This document shows, piece by piece, positions 35,345 to 43,419 of a stretch of DNA of 64,000 nucleotides. Origin of the DNA: Brevibacterium atlanticum (GTDB taxonomy: Bacteria > Actinomycetota > Actinomycetes > Actinomycetales > Brevibacteriaceae); NCBI RefSeq assembly GCF_011617245.1, contig NZ_CP050152.1:4082503-4146502 (forward strand), given 5' to 3'. The translations under genes and the position numbers were made by a program. The notes under the pieces were generated by a model, which saw only the letters and a list, made by a program, of their open reading frames with translations, was not told the DNA's origin and searched no databases. Numbering within the stretch: the first letter of the stretch is position 1; every line of letters starts with the position of its first letter.

Positions 35345-36700
35345 TCAGGCCGGCACCGCGGTGACTCGGCGGACGAGAGGACGGGTGAACTGCAGACCCA
35401 GCCACACCATCGCCACCCCGGCCACGACGACGATGGCGACGGTGCCGATGGTGAGCGGATCGCCGAGGTCGCCGACCGAAGCCATAAGAGCGGCGAGTGC
35501 TCCGCCAAGCAGCAGGGAGACCACGGTGACGAGCAGGATCGGCGACATCACGGCCCGCACGGTGACGCGGTGCATCATCGTCTGCGGCATCCCGGCGGCG
35601 TGGAGCTCGCGGTAGGTGTCGGCCCGGTCGAGGATGTCGGCCGCCTGATTGATCGTGGCGGAGACGATGACGAGGATGAACGCGATGGCCAGGGTGAGGA
35701 TGAGTCCGGTGAAGATATCGTCGCCGAGGTACTGGTAGGGACCCATGATGGCCCGCTCTTCCGCGGTGAGATTGCTCTGACCGCTGCGCATCATCGCCGT
35801 CCCGGTCCCGCCGACGACGGCGATGAATGTGATCATCGCCAGCCCCGCGACCCGGCGCCAGTACTGACCGGGGGCGTCGGCGACCATTCCGGCGGCGATC
35901 ACCGAGGCGGGACCGCGGGCGGTCTTGCCCGCGATTGCCGCGTGGATGCGGATGCACAGCACCCCGAGGACGCTGATGAGCAGGAGGGCGAGACCGGTCG
36001 TGGCGATGCTCGAGACGATGGTGGCCGTCATCGACAGTTCCATCTTTGTGGAGACATAGGCGGCGATGGCCACGACGAGGACGAGCAGGATCGCCGTGAT
36101 CACGCGGAAGAGCGGGAATCGACGTTCGAGGGCGCGGGTGCGCACGCCCAGCGGGGACACCGTGATCTTGCGCAGTCCCAGCAGTGAGGCGAGCAGGCAG
36201 ATGAGGACGAGTCCGGTCACGACGGCTGCGAGCAGCCAGGCCGGCATGAGCAGTGCCGAATATCCCAGCGGCACACCGGTGAAGGTGATGAAGCTCAGCG
36301 GCCAGGAGACCAGCAGGTAGCCCCCGATGCCGGCGATGATGCCGATCGCGGCGGGGATGACGGGTTCGGCGACGGCGATGAGGCGGATCGTGCCGCGTCC
36401 GGCGCCGAGCAGGGACAGGGTGGAGAGGCGTTCGTCCTGTCGGCGGGCACTCAATTTCGCCGAGGCGACTCCGAGGCTGACGGCGGGAACGATGAGGAAC
36501 ACGGTGGCGAAGATCGCGAGCAATCGGTAGAGGTCGGCGATCTCGGAGTATCCGGAGACTGCGGGGCGGTCGGTGAATGCCCAGGCGCCGCCGGCGACGG
36601 TGAGGAAGATCGTCGAGCAGGCGAAGAACGCAATGCCCACGAGCTTCGCTGTCGTCGAGGTCAGGGATTGTCGAGACACGAGGAGGGGAAGGACGTTCAT
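35345..36700 (-). CDS. FtsX-like ABC permease (paralogue)
   Basis: A 451-residue permease with the same layout as its downstream neighbour, including ARRQDERLSTLSLLGA, the SPLGVRTRALERRFPL segment and the late DILDRADTYRELHAAG motif. The start at 36700 overlaps the ATPase stop by one base (TGATG), implying coupled translation. Eleven nucleotides separate its stop from the next start. It most likely pairs with the second permease around two copies of the ATPase. Confidence 0.88.
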   Translation of the reverse strand: MNVLPLLVSRQSLTSTTAKLVGIAFFACSTIFLTVAGGAWAFTDRPAVSGYSEIADLYRLLAIFATVFLIVPAVSLGVASAKLSARRQDERLSTLSLLGAGRGTIRLIAVAEPVIPAAIGIIAGIGGYLLVSWPLSFITFTGVPLGYSALLMPAWLLAAVVTGLVLICLLASLLGLRKITVSPLGVRTRALERRFPLFRVITAILLVLVVAIAAYVSTKMELSMTATIVSSIATTGLALLLISVLGVLCIRIHAAIAGKTARGPASVIAAGMVADAPGQYWRRVAGLAMITFIAVVGGTGTAMMRSGQSNLTAEERAIMGPYQYLGDDIFTGLILTLAIAFILVIVSATINQAADILDRADTYRELHAAGMPQTMMHRVTVRAVMSPILLVTVVSLLLGGALAALMASVGDLGDPLTIGTVAIVVVAGVAMVWLGLQFTRPLVRRVTAVPA

Positions 36701-37449
36701 CAGTGCGCGGCTTCCTGCATCGCGGAGTCGGCGACGATGCGGCCGTCGGCGAGCCGGACGACTCGGGAGCAGCGGGCGGCGACGTTCTCGTCGTGGGTGA
36801 CGACGACGAGGGTGGAGCCGCGACCGGTCGTCGATCCCAGCAGCTCGGTGAGCACCTCGGCCGACGTGTGGGAGTCCAGCGCCCCGGTGGGTTCGTCGGC
36901 GAAGGTGACGACGGGCTGGGTGACCTGGGCACGGGCGATGGCCACTCGCTGGGCCTGACCGCCGGAGAGCTGGCCGATCCGCTTGTTGAGGTGCTCGGCC
37001 AGTCCGAGGCGGTCGAGCCATGCGTGGGCATGTCGGGTGGCATCGGCGCGGTTCATGCCGGCGAGCATGGCGGCGAGCGCGACGTTGTCGACGGCGGTGA
37101 GTTCGGGCAGAAGCAGACCCTGCTGGAAGACGAAGCCGAAGACCTCACGGCGCAGAGCGGTGCGACCGGATTCCTTGAGCCCGGTGATGTCCGCGGCGGC
37201 GCTGCGGTCGGTGGCGGAGAGGGCGATGCGGCCGCTGTCGGGGCTGATGATGCCGGCCAGGCAGTGCAGGAGGGTGGTCTTGCCCGAACCGGAGGGTCCC
37301 ATGATCGCCAGGGATTCGCCGAGGCCGATGGTGAGGTCGACGCCCGCGAGCGCATACGTCTGGTTGAAGTGTTTCGTGACGTTGCCGGCGGTGATGATGG
37401 CGGGGTTCTGGCGGGCAGGGTGCTGTGCAGCAATCGGTGAAGAAGTCAT
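36700..37449 (-). CDS. ABC transporter ATP-binding protein
   Basis: A 249-residue ATPase of the LolD/MacB-like subfamily that partners FtsX-type permeases. Walker A is GPSGSGKTT, the signature LSGGQAQRVAIA, and Walker B VVTFADEPTGALD with the H-loop THDENVA. The ATG at 37449 follows GGAGAC; upstream readings lack similarity. First gene of a three-gene operon divergent from the ArsR gene; the 159-nt spacer may be shared control DNA. Confidence 0.93.
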   Translation of the reverse strand: MTSSPIAAQHPARQNPAIITAGNVTKHFNQTYALAGVDLTIGLGESLAIMGPSGSGKTTLLHCLAGIISPDSGRIALSATDRSAAADITGLKESGRTALRREVFGFVFQQGLLLPELTAVDNVALAAMLAGMNRADATRHAHAWLDRLGLAEHLNKRIGQLSGGQAQRVAIARAQVTQPVVTFADEPTGALDSHTSAEVLTELLGSTTGRGSTLVVVTHDENVAARCSRVVRLADGRIVADSAMQEAAH

Positions 37450-37571
37450 GTCTCCATGTTTTCTCGCCGCGTCTGCGCGAGCCATGAAGTCAGCCCACGA
37501 GTGAGGGAAGGAAAACCCAACCCCTGTTGATGGAAAACCGATTCGGGTGTCCGCCGGCAGCGGCCGCCCTA

Positions 37572-37601
37572 TTGACAGGCAAGCATATACTTGCCTATTG
37601 T
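37572..37601 (+). promoter_or_regulatory. Autoregulated leaderless promoter of the ArsR gene
   Basis: A consensus -35 TTGACA (37572-37577) and -10 TATTGT (37596-37601) are 18 nt apart. The spacer is filled by an inverted repeat AGGCAAG/CTTGCCT (37577-37583 and 37590-37596). The GTG start lies 7 nt past the -10. A dimer bound here would cover the whole promoter. Confidence 0.75.
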
Positions 37602-37608
37602 CGTGAGT

Positions 37609-37947
37609 GTGGTTGACATCTACCGTGCCATCGCTGATCCGACGCGGCGCACGATCCTCGACGAACTCTGCGAACGGGACGACCAGACACTGTTCGAGAT
37701 CTGCGCGCGCCTGACCAACAAGCACGGCCTCGGACTGACGAGGCAGGCGGTGTCACAGCACCTCGAGACTCTCGAATCCGCCGGATTGGTCAGATCGAGG
37801 AAAGAGGGTCGCTTCAAGTATCACCAGATCGATCCCACCCCACTGGCTGCGATCGCCGATCGCTGGCCGCAGGATGCACCTCAATCGTCGTCGACCACGT
37901 CCGAGGGCGTGCGCCCGGAGTCCACCAAAACAGAGGAGCCATCATGA
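37609..37947 (+). CDS. ArsR-family transcriptional regulator
   Basis: A 112-residue winged-HTH repressor of the ArsR/SmtB group (DPTRRTILDELCE, then LTRQAVSQHLETLESAGLV as the recognition region). No metal-binding cysteine motif is visible, so it belongs to the non-metal subgroup that often controls a neighbouring VOC or SRPBCC gene. The GTG at 37609 matches a leaderless start relative to the promoter at 37572-37601; GTG at 37603 is an alternative. Its stop overlaps the VOC gene start (ATGA). Confidence 0.9.
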   Translation: MVDIYRAIADPTRRTILDELCERDDQTLFEICARLTNKHGLGLTRQAVSQHLETLESAGLVRSRKEGRFKYHQIDPTPLAAIADRWPQDAPQSSSTTSEGVRPESTKTEEPS

Positions 37948-38342
37948 AGGTCAACTGGACATCCATCTTCGTCACCGATCAGCAGAAGGCCTTGGACTTC
38001 TACACCGAGAAGCTCGGCTTCGTACTCAAGCACGATATCGACTTGGGCGGCGCCCGCTGGCTGACCGTGGTCTCACCCGAGGACCCCGACGGGGTTGAGA
38101 TCGTGCTGGAGCCCAACTCTCACCCGGCGGTAGTTCCCTTCACCGAGGCGCTCGTGGCCGACGGGATCCCGATGAATCAGTTCGCCGTCGACGACGTCCA
38201 AGCCGAATACGACCGCCTCGTCGCCGCCGGAGTGACGTTCACGCAGGCTCCCACGACGATGGGACCGATGACCACGGCAGTGCTCGACGACACGGTCGGC
38301 AACCTCATCCAGCTCATCCACCAGGACGTTTCTGGTCAGTGA
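37944..38342 (+). CDS. VOC-family (glyoxalase-like) protein
   Basis: A 132-residue vicinal-oxygen-chelate protein with two beta-alpha-beta-beta-beta modules (from FVTDQQKALDFYTEKLGF and from FAVDDVQAEYDRLVAAGV). One likely metal-ligand Glu is in VEIVLEPN. It may be a glyoxalase-like lyase, dioxygenase or antibiotic-binding resistance protein; the substrate is not evident. It is translationally coupled to the ArsR regulator, which probably represses both. Confidence 0.87.
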   Translation: MKVNWTSIFVTDQQKALDFYTEKLGFVLKHDIDLGGARWLTVVSPEDPDGVEIVLEPNSHPAVVPFTEALVADGIPMNQFAVDDVQAEYDRLVAAGVTFTQAPTTMGPMTTAVLDDTVGNLIQLIHQDVSGQ

Positions 38343-38399
38343 TGAGCGGATGATCGCCGAGGCGGCCGGCGGGTGTGCCCGATCGCGCGGACACGGCTG

Positions 38400-39716
38400 T
38401 CACCCCGGCAGGAGCACGATGACGGTGTGGAGGAGGAGACCGACGAGAGCGCCGATGACGGTGCCGTTGATGCGGATGTACTGGAGGTCGCGGCCGACGT
38501 AGAGTTCGATGCGCTCAGCGGCTTCCTTCGCATCCCAGCGTTCGATGGTGTCGGAGATGACGCTGGCGATCTCGGGACCGAAGCTCTCGGCGAGGTCACC
38601 GGCCGTCGTCGCGATCCGGTCGTCGATACGCCGGGAGAAGTCCGAATCCGACTGCAGGCGGTCGGCGAATTCGCCGATGAGCTGCCAGATCCGGGATCGG
38701 ACCTCACCGCCTTCGTCGATGATGGCCTCCCGCAGCAGCTGTTTGAGGGAGGTCCAGATCTCGAGCACCGAGTCGACGACGCCGTCCTGGCTGAGCAGAT
38801 CATTGATGATGGTTTCGGCTCGCTCTGACAGCGACGAATCGGACTCGAGGTCGTCGGAGAGATCGACGAGCCAGGCATCGAGGGCCTGCCGGGCCTTGTG
38901 GTATTCGTTGTCGCGGACATCGGCGACCCAGCCGAGCACTTCGCGCTGCAGACGGTTCGCCAGCTGTTCGTTGACGAAGTCCGGCACCCACGACGGTGCC
39001 CGATTGTGCACGATCTCGTCGATGACCTGAGGATTGTCCTGCAGCCACGCGTACGCCTCGGTGACGACGAGGTCGACGAGTCGATGGTGAGCTCCGTCGA
39101 GGACGATCTGACGCAGCAGCTGCGCCAACACCGGAGTCTTCCGCGTCGCAACGAGTCGAGGGATGATGACGTTCCTGGTCAGAGCCTTGATCGAGTCATC
39201 GTCGATGCGGGCGAGCACATACTCGAGCCCTCCTGCGGCACGGTCGACGACGATGTCCCGGTTGCCGGGTTTGGCCAGCCACCGGCCGGCACGGTGGGAC
39301 ACCTCGGCGGATCGGATCTTCGTCGACACCGCCTCGGCGTGGAGGAAGTTCGCAGCGACGAAGGCCGACAGGCTCGCCCCGAGGGTGTCCTTCTTGCGGG
39401 GGATGATCGCGGTGTGCGGGATCGGCAGGCCGAGCGGGTGGCGGAAGAGCGCGGTGACGGCGAACCAGTCGGCGATCGCGCCGATCATCGCCGCTTCCGA
39501 GGCGCGGGAGACAAAGCCCCACACGCCGGTGTTGTCGGTGAAGAGGTGGGTGGAGAGGAAGATGAGCGTGGCGAGGATGAGCAGCGACAGCGCGAGAGTG
39601 CGCATCTTCTTCAGCCCGCGAGCGCGCTCTTGATCCTCCGGCGTCAGCTCGGCCGGACCGCCGGTGTCGCCGCCCGCACCGAAGCGCGGCACGGATGGTG
39701 CATTCTCGATCGACAT
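38400..39716 (-). CDS. DUF445 family membrane protein
   Basis: A 438-residue protein of the DUF445/YheB-like family. A hydrophobic helix (ALSLLILATLIFLSTHLF, about residues 37-54) is followed by FVSRASEAAMIGAIADWFAVTALFRHPLG, the family signature, then a long helical region and a C-terminal membrane helix near residues 415-436. Function is unknown; homologues are envelope-associated. AAGGGGG precedes the ATG. Transcribed alone and convergent with the VOC gene. Confidence 0.87.
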   Translation of the reverse strand: MSIENAPSVPRFGAGGDTGGPAELTPEDQERARGLKKMRTLALSLLILATLIFLSTHLFTDNTGVWGFVSRASEAAMIGAIADWFAVTALFRHPLGLPIPHTAIIPRKKDTLGASLSAFVAANFLHAEAVSTKIRSAEVSHRAGRWLAKPGNRDIVVDRAAGGLEYVLARIDDDSIKALTRNVIIPRLVATRKTPVLAQLLRQIVLDGAHHRLVDLVVTEAYAWLQDNPQVIDEIVHNRAPSWVPDFVNEQLANRLQREVLGWVADVRDNEYHKARQALDAWLVDLSDDLESDSSLSERAETIINDLLSQDGVVDSVLEIWTSLKQLLREAIIDEGGEVRSRIWQLIGEFADRLQSDSDFSRRIDDRIATTAGDLAESFGPEIASVISDTIERWDAKEAAERIELYVGRDLQYIRINGTVIGALVGLLLHTVIVLLPG

Positions 39717-40052
39717 CGTTCCCCCTTGTCACTTGTCATCGACTCTAGCGAAACCACGCCGCTCGACCTGCATCCGCCGGCGCATTCTCGGCTGGGAATT
39801 CAGCGTGCCGTCCGGGAGGCGTGCCGTCCGGCCGCGAGATCCGCTGCAGCGCAATCAGGCGTCCACCACCGCTGCCGTCACTTCCACCCGCAAGCATCAT
39901 CGGGCACCGTTGGCGACACAACGCCCCGGTGCACCGGGTGGCTGTGCCGCTACCTGTAGGAGATGAGCCCACCTGCCCACCCAAGAGGTCTGACGATCGA
40001 CTCCGGCTCGCGAGAGCCGCGAGAATACCCGCGTCAACGGTAGGCTCGGTGG
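39717..40052. other. Intergenic region between divergent genes
   Basis: 336 nt with no supportable gene. TAGGCT (40041-40046) lies 6 nt before the methyltransferase ATG and is its likely -10. On the other side AAGGGGG serves the DUF445 gene. The interior shows no repeat or RNA that I can recognise. Confidence 0.5.
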
Positions 40053-40892
40053 ATGGAGTACTTCGAGGATCGTGAGCGGGCGGAATCCTTCGGCGAGGTG
40101 GCCACGGACTACGACGCCTACCGACCGAAATATCCTGCCGCGCTCATCTCGGCCATGATCAACGCCGCCGAGGCGGGGGCCGGTTCACGTGTTCCGCGCG
40201 TCCTCGATGTCGGCTCGGGCACGGGCATCCTCGCCGTCCAACTCAGGGATGCCGGGGCCGAGATCGTGGCGGTCGAACCCGACGAAGAGATGGCCGCCAT
40301 TGCCCGGTCCAAAGGGCTCAAGGTCGAAGTCTCCTCGTTCGAAGACTGGAATGCGCGCGGCCGCATTTTCGACCTCGTCAGCTTCGGCCAGTCCTACCAC
40401 TGGGTCGACCCGATGGTCGCTCTGCCGAAGATCCGAGGCCTGCTCGAACCGGGCGGGAGACTGGCTCTGGCCTGGAACGATATCGAACCGCTCGGAGAGC
40501 TGCGGAACCGACTCGACGCGATCACCGCACGCTTCCATGCCGAGGGAACCACAGCGAGCCTCGGCACTGCGGCGAGCGCAGGATCTGCAGCGAACCACGG
40601 TTCTGACGGGACTTCGGCGGCGACGACGCCGGACAATTTCGAACCGATCGAGCACCCGGCACTCGCCCAACTGCGCGCCATGAAGTTCATCCCACGGAAG
40701 TCCACTTTCACCGAAGACCTGCACTATTCGCGGCACGACTGGCTGTCGATGGTGTTCACACATTCGGCTCAACTGACGATGGATCCGGTCAAGCGAGCAG
40801 TCATGCGGGAAGAGATGAACGCCGAAATCCCAGCCGGCGGCCTCGAAGCGCGCAACGACGCCCTGCTCATCCTCGCCCAGCCGTCCCACTGA
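40053..40892 (+). CDS. Class I SAM-dependent methyltransferase
   Basis: A 279-residue methyltransferase. Motif I VLDVGSGTGILA (about residues 50-61) and the acidic ribose contact VAVEPDEEM are clear. The family with FGQSYHWVDP resembles bacterial and yeast TMT1-like methyltransferases acting on small organic acids, but the substrate is unknown. A low-complexity Ala/Ser/Gly insertion (about residues 165-195) interrupts the C-terminal half. No ribosome-binding site is present, and a TAGGCT -10 ends 6 nt upstream, consistent with leaderless initiation. Confidence 0.87.
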   Translation: MEYFEDRERAESFGEVATDYDAYRPKYPAALISAMINAAEAGAGSRVPRVLDVGSGTGILAVQLRDAGAEIVAVEPDEEMAAIARSKGLKVEVSSFEDWNARGRIFDLVSFGQSYHWVDPMVALPKIRGLLEPGGRLALAWNDIEPLGELRNRLDAITARFHAEGTTASLGTAASAGSAANHGSDGTSAATTPDNFEPIEHPALAQLRAMKFIPRKSTFTEDLHYSRHDWLSMVFTHSAQLTMDPVKRAVMREEMNAEIPAGGLEARNDALLILAQPSH

Positions 40893-41093
40893 TCGGGCCG
40901 GTCCACCGCCGCCGGAACCAGCCCCGTAGAGTGGGAAGCGTCTGGTCACCGCTGTCCTGCGCACGGGGACCACGCATGATTCCTCTACGGAGTCCACGGC
41001 CCCGAAGAGCCCCGGGGTCACCCGAGCCCTCAACGAACGCAGCAGCGCACCGACCGGATCGACGCCATCAGCATCCGAGAGTCAGGAGCAGTC

Positions 41094-42269
41094 GTGCCAG
41101 CACAACCGGCCGAGGCCACCATCGCCGAGATCACCGATCTCATCACCTTCGACACGACGAGCCGGGACACGAACCTGCCGCTCATCGAGCACGTCGAGGC
41201 CCGCCTCCAAGCCGCCGGCATCAGCTTCCAGCGCATCCCGAACGCCGAAGGCACGAAGGCGAACCTCCTCGCCACGATCCCCGCCGCCGACGGCACCACC
41301 ACCGGCGGCATCGTCCTGTCCGGACACACCGACGTCGTTCCCGTCGACGGCCAGGACTGGTCGTCCGAACCGTTCGCGCCGGAGATCCGCGACGGCAAGT
41401 ACTACGCCCGCGGCAGCGCGGACATGAAGTCCTTCGTCGGTGTCATCCTCTCCCGCCTCGAAGCGCTCACCTCCGCGAAGCTGCGCGAGCCCATCCACTT
41501 CGCGTTCTCCTACGACGAGGAGATCGGGTGCGTCGGCGCCATCGACCTCGTCAAGGCCATCACCGACGCCGAACTCGCGCCCCGCGGCTGCGTCGTCGGT
41601 GAGCCCTCGAGCATGCGCGTCATCCGCGGCCACAAGTCGATCAGCGTCTTCCGCGTCGACTTCCACGGCGTCGCTGCGCACTCCTCGCTCACGACCGAAG
41701 GTGTCAACGCCATCGCCTACGCCTCCGAATTCGTCGCCTTCGTCCACGCCGTTGCCGCCGAATTCCGCACCGAAGGGCCCTTCGACGAGGCCTACGTCGT
41801 GCCCTACACCTCGGTCACGGCGAACACCTTCAAGGGCGGAATCGCCGTGAATACGATCCCCGCCGAGGCGACCGTGCAGTTCGAGTTCCGCTCGCTCAGT
41901 TCCGTTGATCGCGAAGCCCTCATCACCCGTTTCCGCGACGAGGCCGAGCGCCTGGGCCGCGCCATGGCCGCCGAGAACGAGACCGCCGGGGTCGACTTCA
42001 CGATCGAGTCCACCGCCCCCGGCTGCGAGACCCCTGCCGATGCCGACATCGTGGCACTCGCCGCGAACTGGGGCGGCATCGCCACCGATGACAAGGTCAC
42101 CTACGGCACCGAGGCGGGTCTGTTCTCCGAGGCCGGCATCCCGACCGTCGTCTGCGGGCCCGGAGACATCGCCCAGGCTCATGCACCCGACGAGTTCATC
42201 GAGCTCGAACAGATCGCTGCCTGCGAAACCTTCATCGACGCGCTCATCAGCGACCTCAGCGAGGCCTGA
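41094..42269 (+). CDS. argE: Acetylornithine deacetylase
   Basis: A 391-residue M20A-family deacetylase. The metal-site motif SGHTDVVPVDGQ (His and Asp) and the catalytic-Glu region SYDEEIGCVGA are present, with the dimerisation domain between. It is predicted to remove acetate from N2-acetylornithine in arginine synthesis; actinobacteria often use ArgJ instead, so another N-acyl substrate is possible. GTG start with AGGAG upstream. A terminator hairpin follows at 42285-42307. Confidence 0.85.
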   Translation: MPAQPAEATIAEITDLITFDTTSRDTNLPLIEHVEARLQAAGISFQRIPNAEGTKANLLATIPAADGTTTGGIVLSGHTDVVPVDGQDWSSEPFAPEIRDGKYYARGSADMKSFVGVILSRLEALTSAKLREPIHFAFSYDEEIGCVGAIDLVKAITDAELAPRGCVVGEPSSMRVIRGHKSISVFRVDFHGVAAHSSLTTEGVNAIAYASEFVAFVHAVAAEFRTEGPFDEAYVVPYTSVTANTFKGGIAVNTIPAEATVQFEFRSLSSVDREALITRFRDEAERLGRAMAAENETAGVDFTIESTAPGCETPADADIVALAANWGGIATDDKVTYGTEAGLFSEAGIPTVVCGPGDIAQAHAPDEFIELEQIAACETFIDALISDLSEA

Positions 42270-42284
42270 GTCCGGACGGCACCG

Positions 42285-42307
42285 ACCGGCCCTCGGCCGG
42301 CCGGTTT
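42285..42307 (+). terminator. Terminator after argE
   Basis: ACCGGCC (42285-42291) can pair with GGCCGGT (42299-42305), followed by TTT. It lies 16 nt after the argE stop and ahead of the efe promoter region. Confidence 0.55.
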
Positions 42308-42401
42308 CGGTCCCTCGCGCTGCTGCCCCGCCCGGACAATCGAGGCATGCCCGTGACCTTGCGCACCCCGCGATGGGATGTACACTTATTTTCGCCTGAC
42401 C

Positions 42402-42420
42402 TTAGGTAAGGCTAAATTCG
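42402..42420 (+). promoter_or_regulatory. DtxR/IdeR-type iron box
   Basis: TTAGGTAAGGCTAAATTCG matches the 19-bp DtxR/IdeR consensus at 14 positions, including TTAGGT and AGGCTAA. It lies about 100 nt before efeU, next to a possible -10 TACACT (42381-42386). Iron-loaded DtxR would repress the efeUOB operon here. Confidence 0.75.
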
Positions 42421-42517
42421 TACTCATCCATTTCTCCACCGGATCCCCCTTGTCTCCGGTGAAGCACCGAGGCGACCGCTGTGCTGCCACCTCGGCGGAC
42501 AGACAGAAGAAGGTCGC

Positions 42518-43405
42518 ATGTTCCTTGCGAATCTCCTCATCGCGCTGCGAGAGGGACTCGAGGCCACCCTGGTCATCGGGATCCTCGTCGGCTATCTGGT
42601 CAAGACCGATCGCCGCGATGTGCTGCCGAAGCTCTGGCTCGGTGTGGGCGTGGCAGCGCTCATCCCACTGTCGATCGGCGCGGCGCTGACCTGGGGTCCG
42701 AAGACGCTGACGTTCCAGGCGCAGGAGATCATCGGCGGCTCCCTGTCGATCGTCACCGTCGCCCTCGTGACCGGGATGATCTTCTGGATGGGCAAGCACT
42801 CCCGCCAGCTCAAGGGCGAACTCGAATCGTCGATGGCCGCCTCGTTGACCAAACGCTCCTCCGGCTGGGGCATCGTCGGACTGGCCGTGCTGGCAGTCGG
42901 CCGTGAAGGCGCGGAGACAGCGCTGTTCATCTGGGCGACGGTGCGCTCGTCGGTCGAGAACAGCGTGCTCGCCACGACCGCAGGAGTCATCACGGGCCTC
43001 GTCCTCGCGGTCGTCCTCGGCTGGATCATCTACCGCGGATCCAGGCGCATCAACATGAAGCTCTTCTTCTCCGTCACCGGCTACTTCCTCATCCTCGTCG
43101 CCGCCGGCATCTTCGCCTACGGCATCGGCGACCTCCAGGAAGCCGGCGTCCTGCCGGGGATCATGAATCACACCTGGGACTTCAGCTCATCCCTGCCCGG
43201 CCCGGGGTCGCCGATCTACTGGCTCTACGTCCTCGGCCAGGCGATCTTCCAGGTCAACGTCCAACCCACGGTGCTGCAGACGATCGGCTGGATCGTCTAC
43301 ATCATCCCCGTCATCATCCTCTTCGCCCGCCAGATCCACGGCCGCACGCGCGCGACATCGACCCCTGAGCCGACCCATCCCTCCTCATCGCTCCATCCCA
43401 ACTGA
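42518..43405 (+). CDS. efeU: Ferrous iron permease EfeU (FTR1 family)
   Basis: A 295-residue FTR1-type iron permease with seven hydrophobic segments. Both REXXE iron-passage motifs are present: REGLE near residue 10 and REGAE near residue 130. It moves iron across the cytoplasmic membrane after oxidation by partner proteins. GAAGG precedes the ATG. First gene of efeUOB, behind an iron box. Complete, with no frameshift of the kind that inactivates efeU in E. coli K-12. Confidence 0.95.
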   Translation: MFLANLLIALREGLEATLVIGILVGYLVKTDRRDVLPKLWLGVGVAALIPLSIGAALTWGPKTLTFQAQEIIGGSLSIVTVALVTGMIFWMGKHSRQLKGELESSMAASLTKRSSGWGIVGLAVLAVGREGAETALFIWATVRSSVENSVLATTAGVITGLVLAVVLGWIIYRGSRRINMKLFFSVTGYFLILVAAGIFAYGIGDLQEAGVLPGIMNHTWDFSSSLPGPGSPIYWLYVLGQAIFQVNVQPTVLQTIGWIVYIIPVIILFARQIHGRTRATSTPEPTHPSSSLHPN

Positions 43406-43419
43406 ACACAAGGACACCC

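Noticed and set aside
33954-37043. A single 1029-codon reading of the permease region
   Set aside because: Only the part from 35333 onward has permease character. The upstream part is an out-of-frame shadow of the other permease and ATPase genes.
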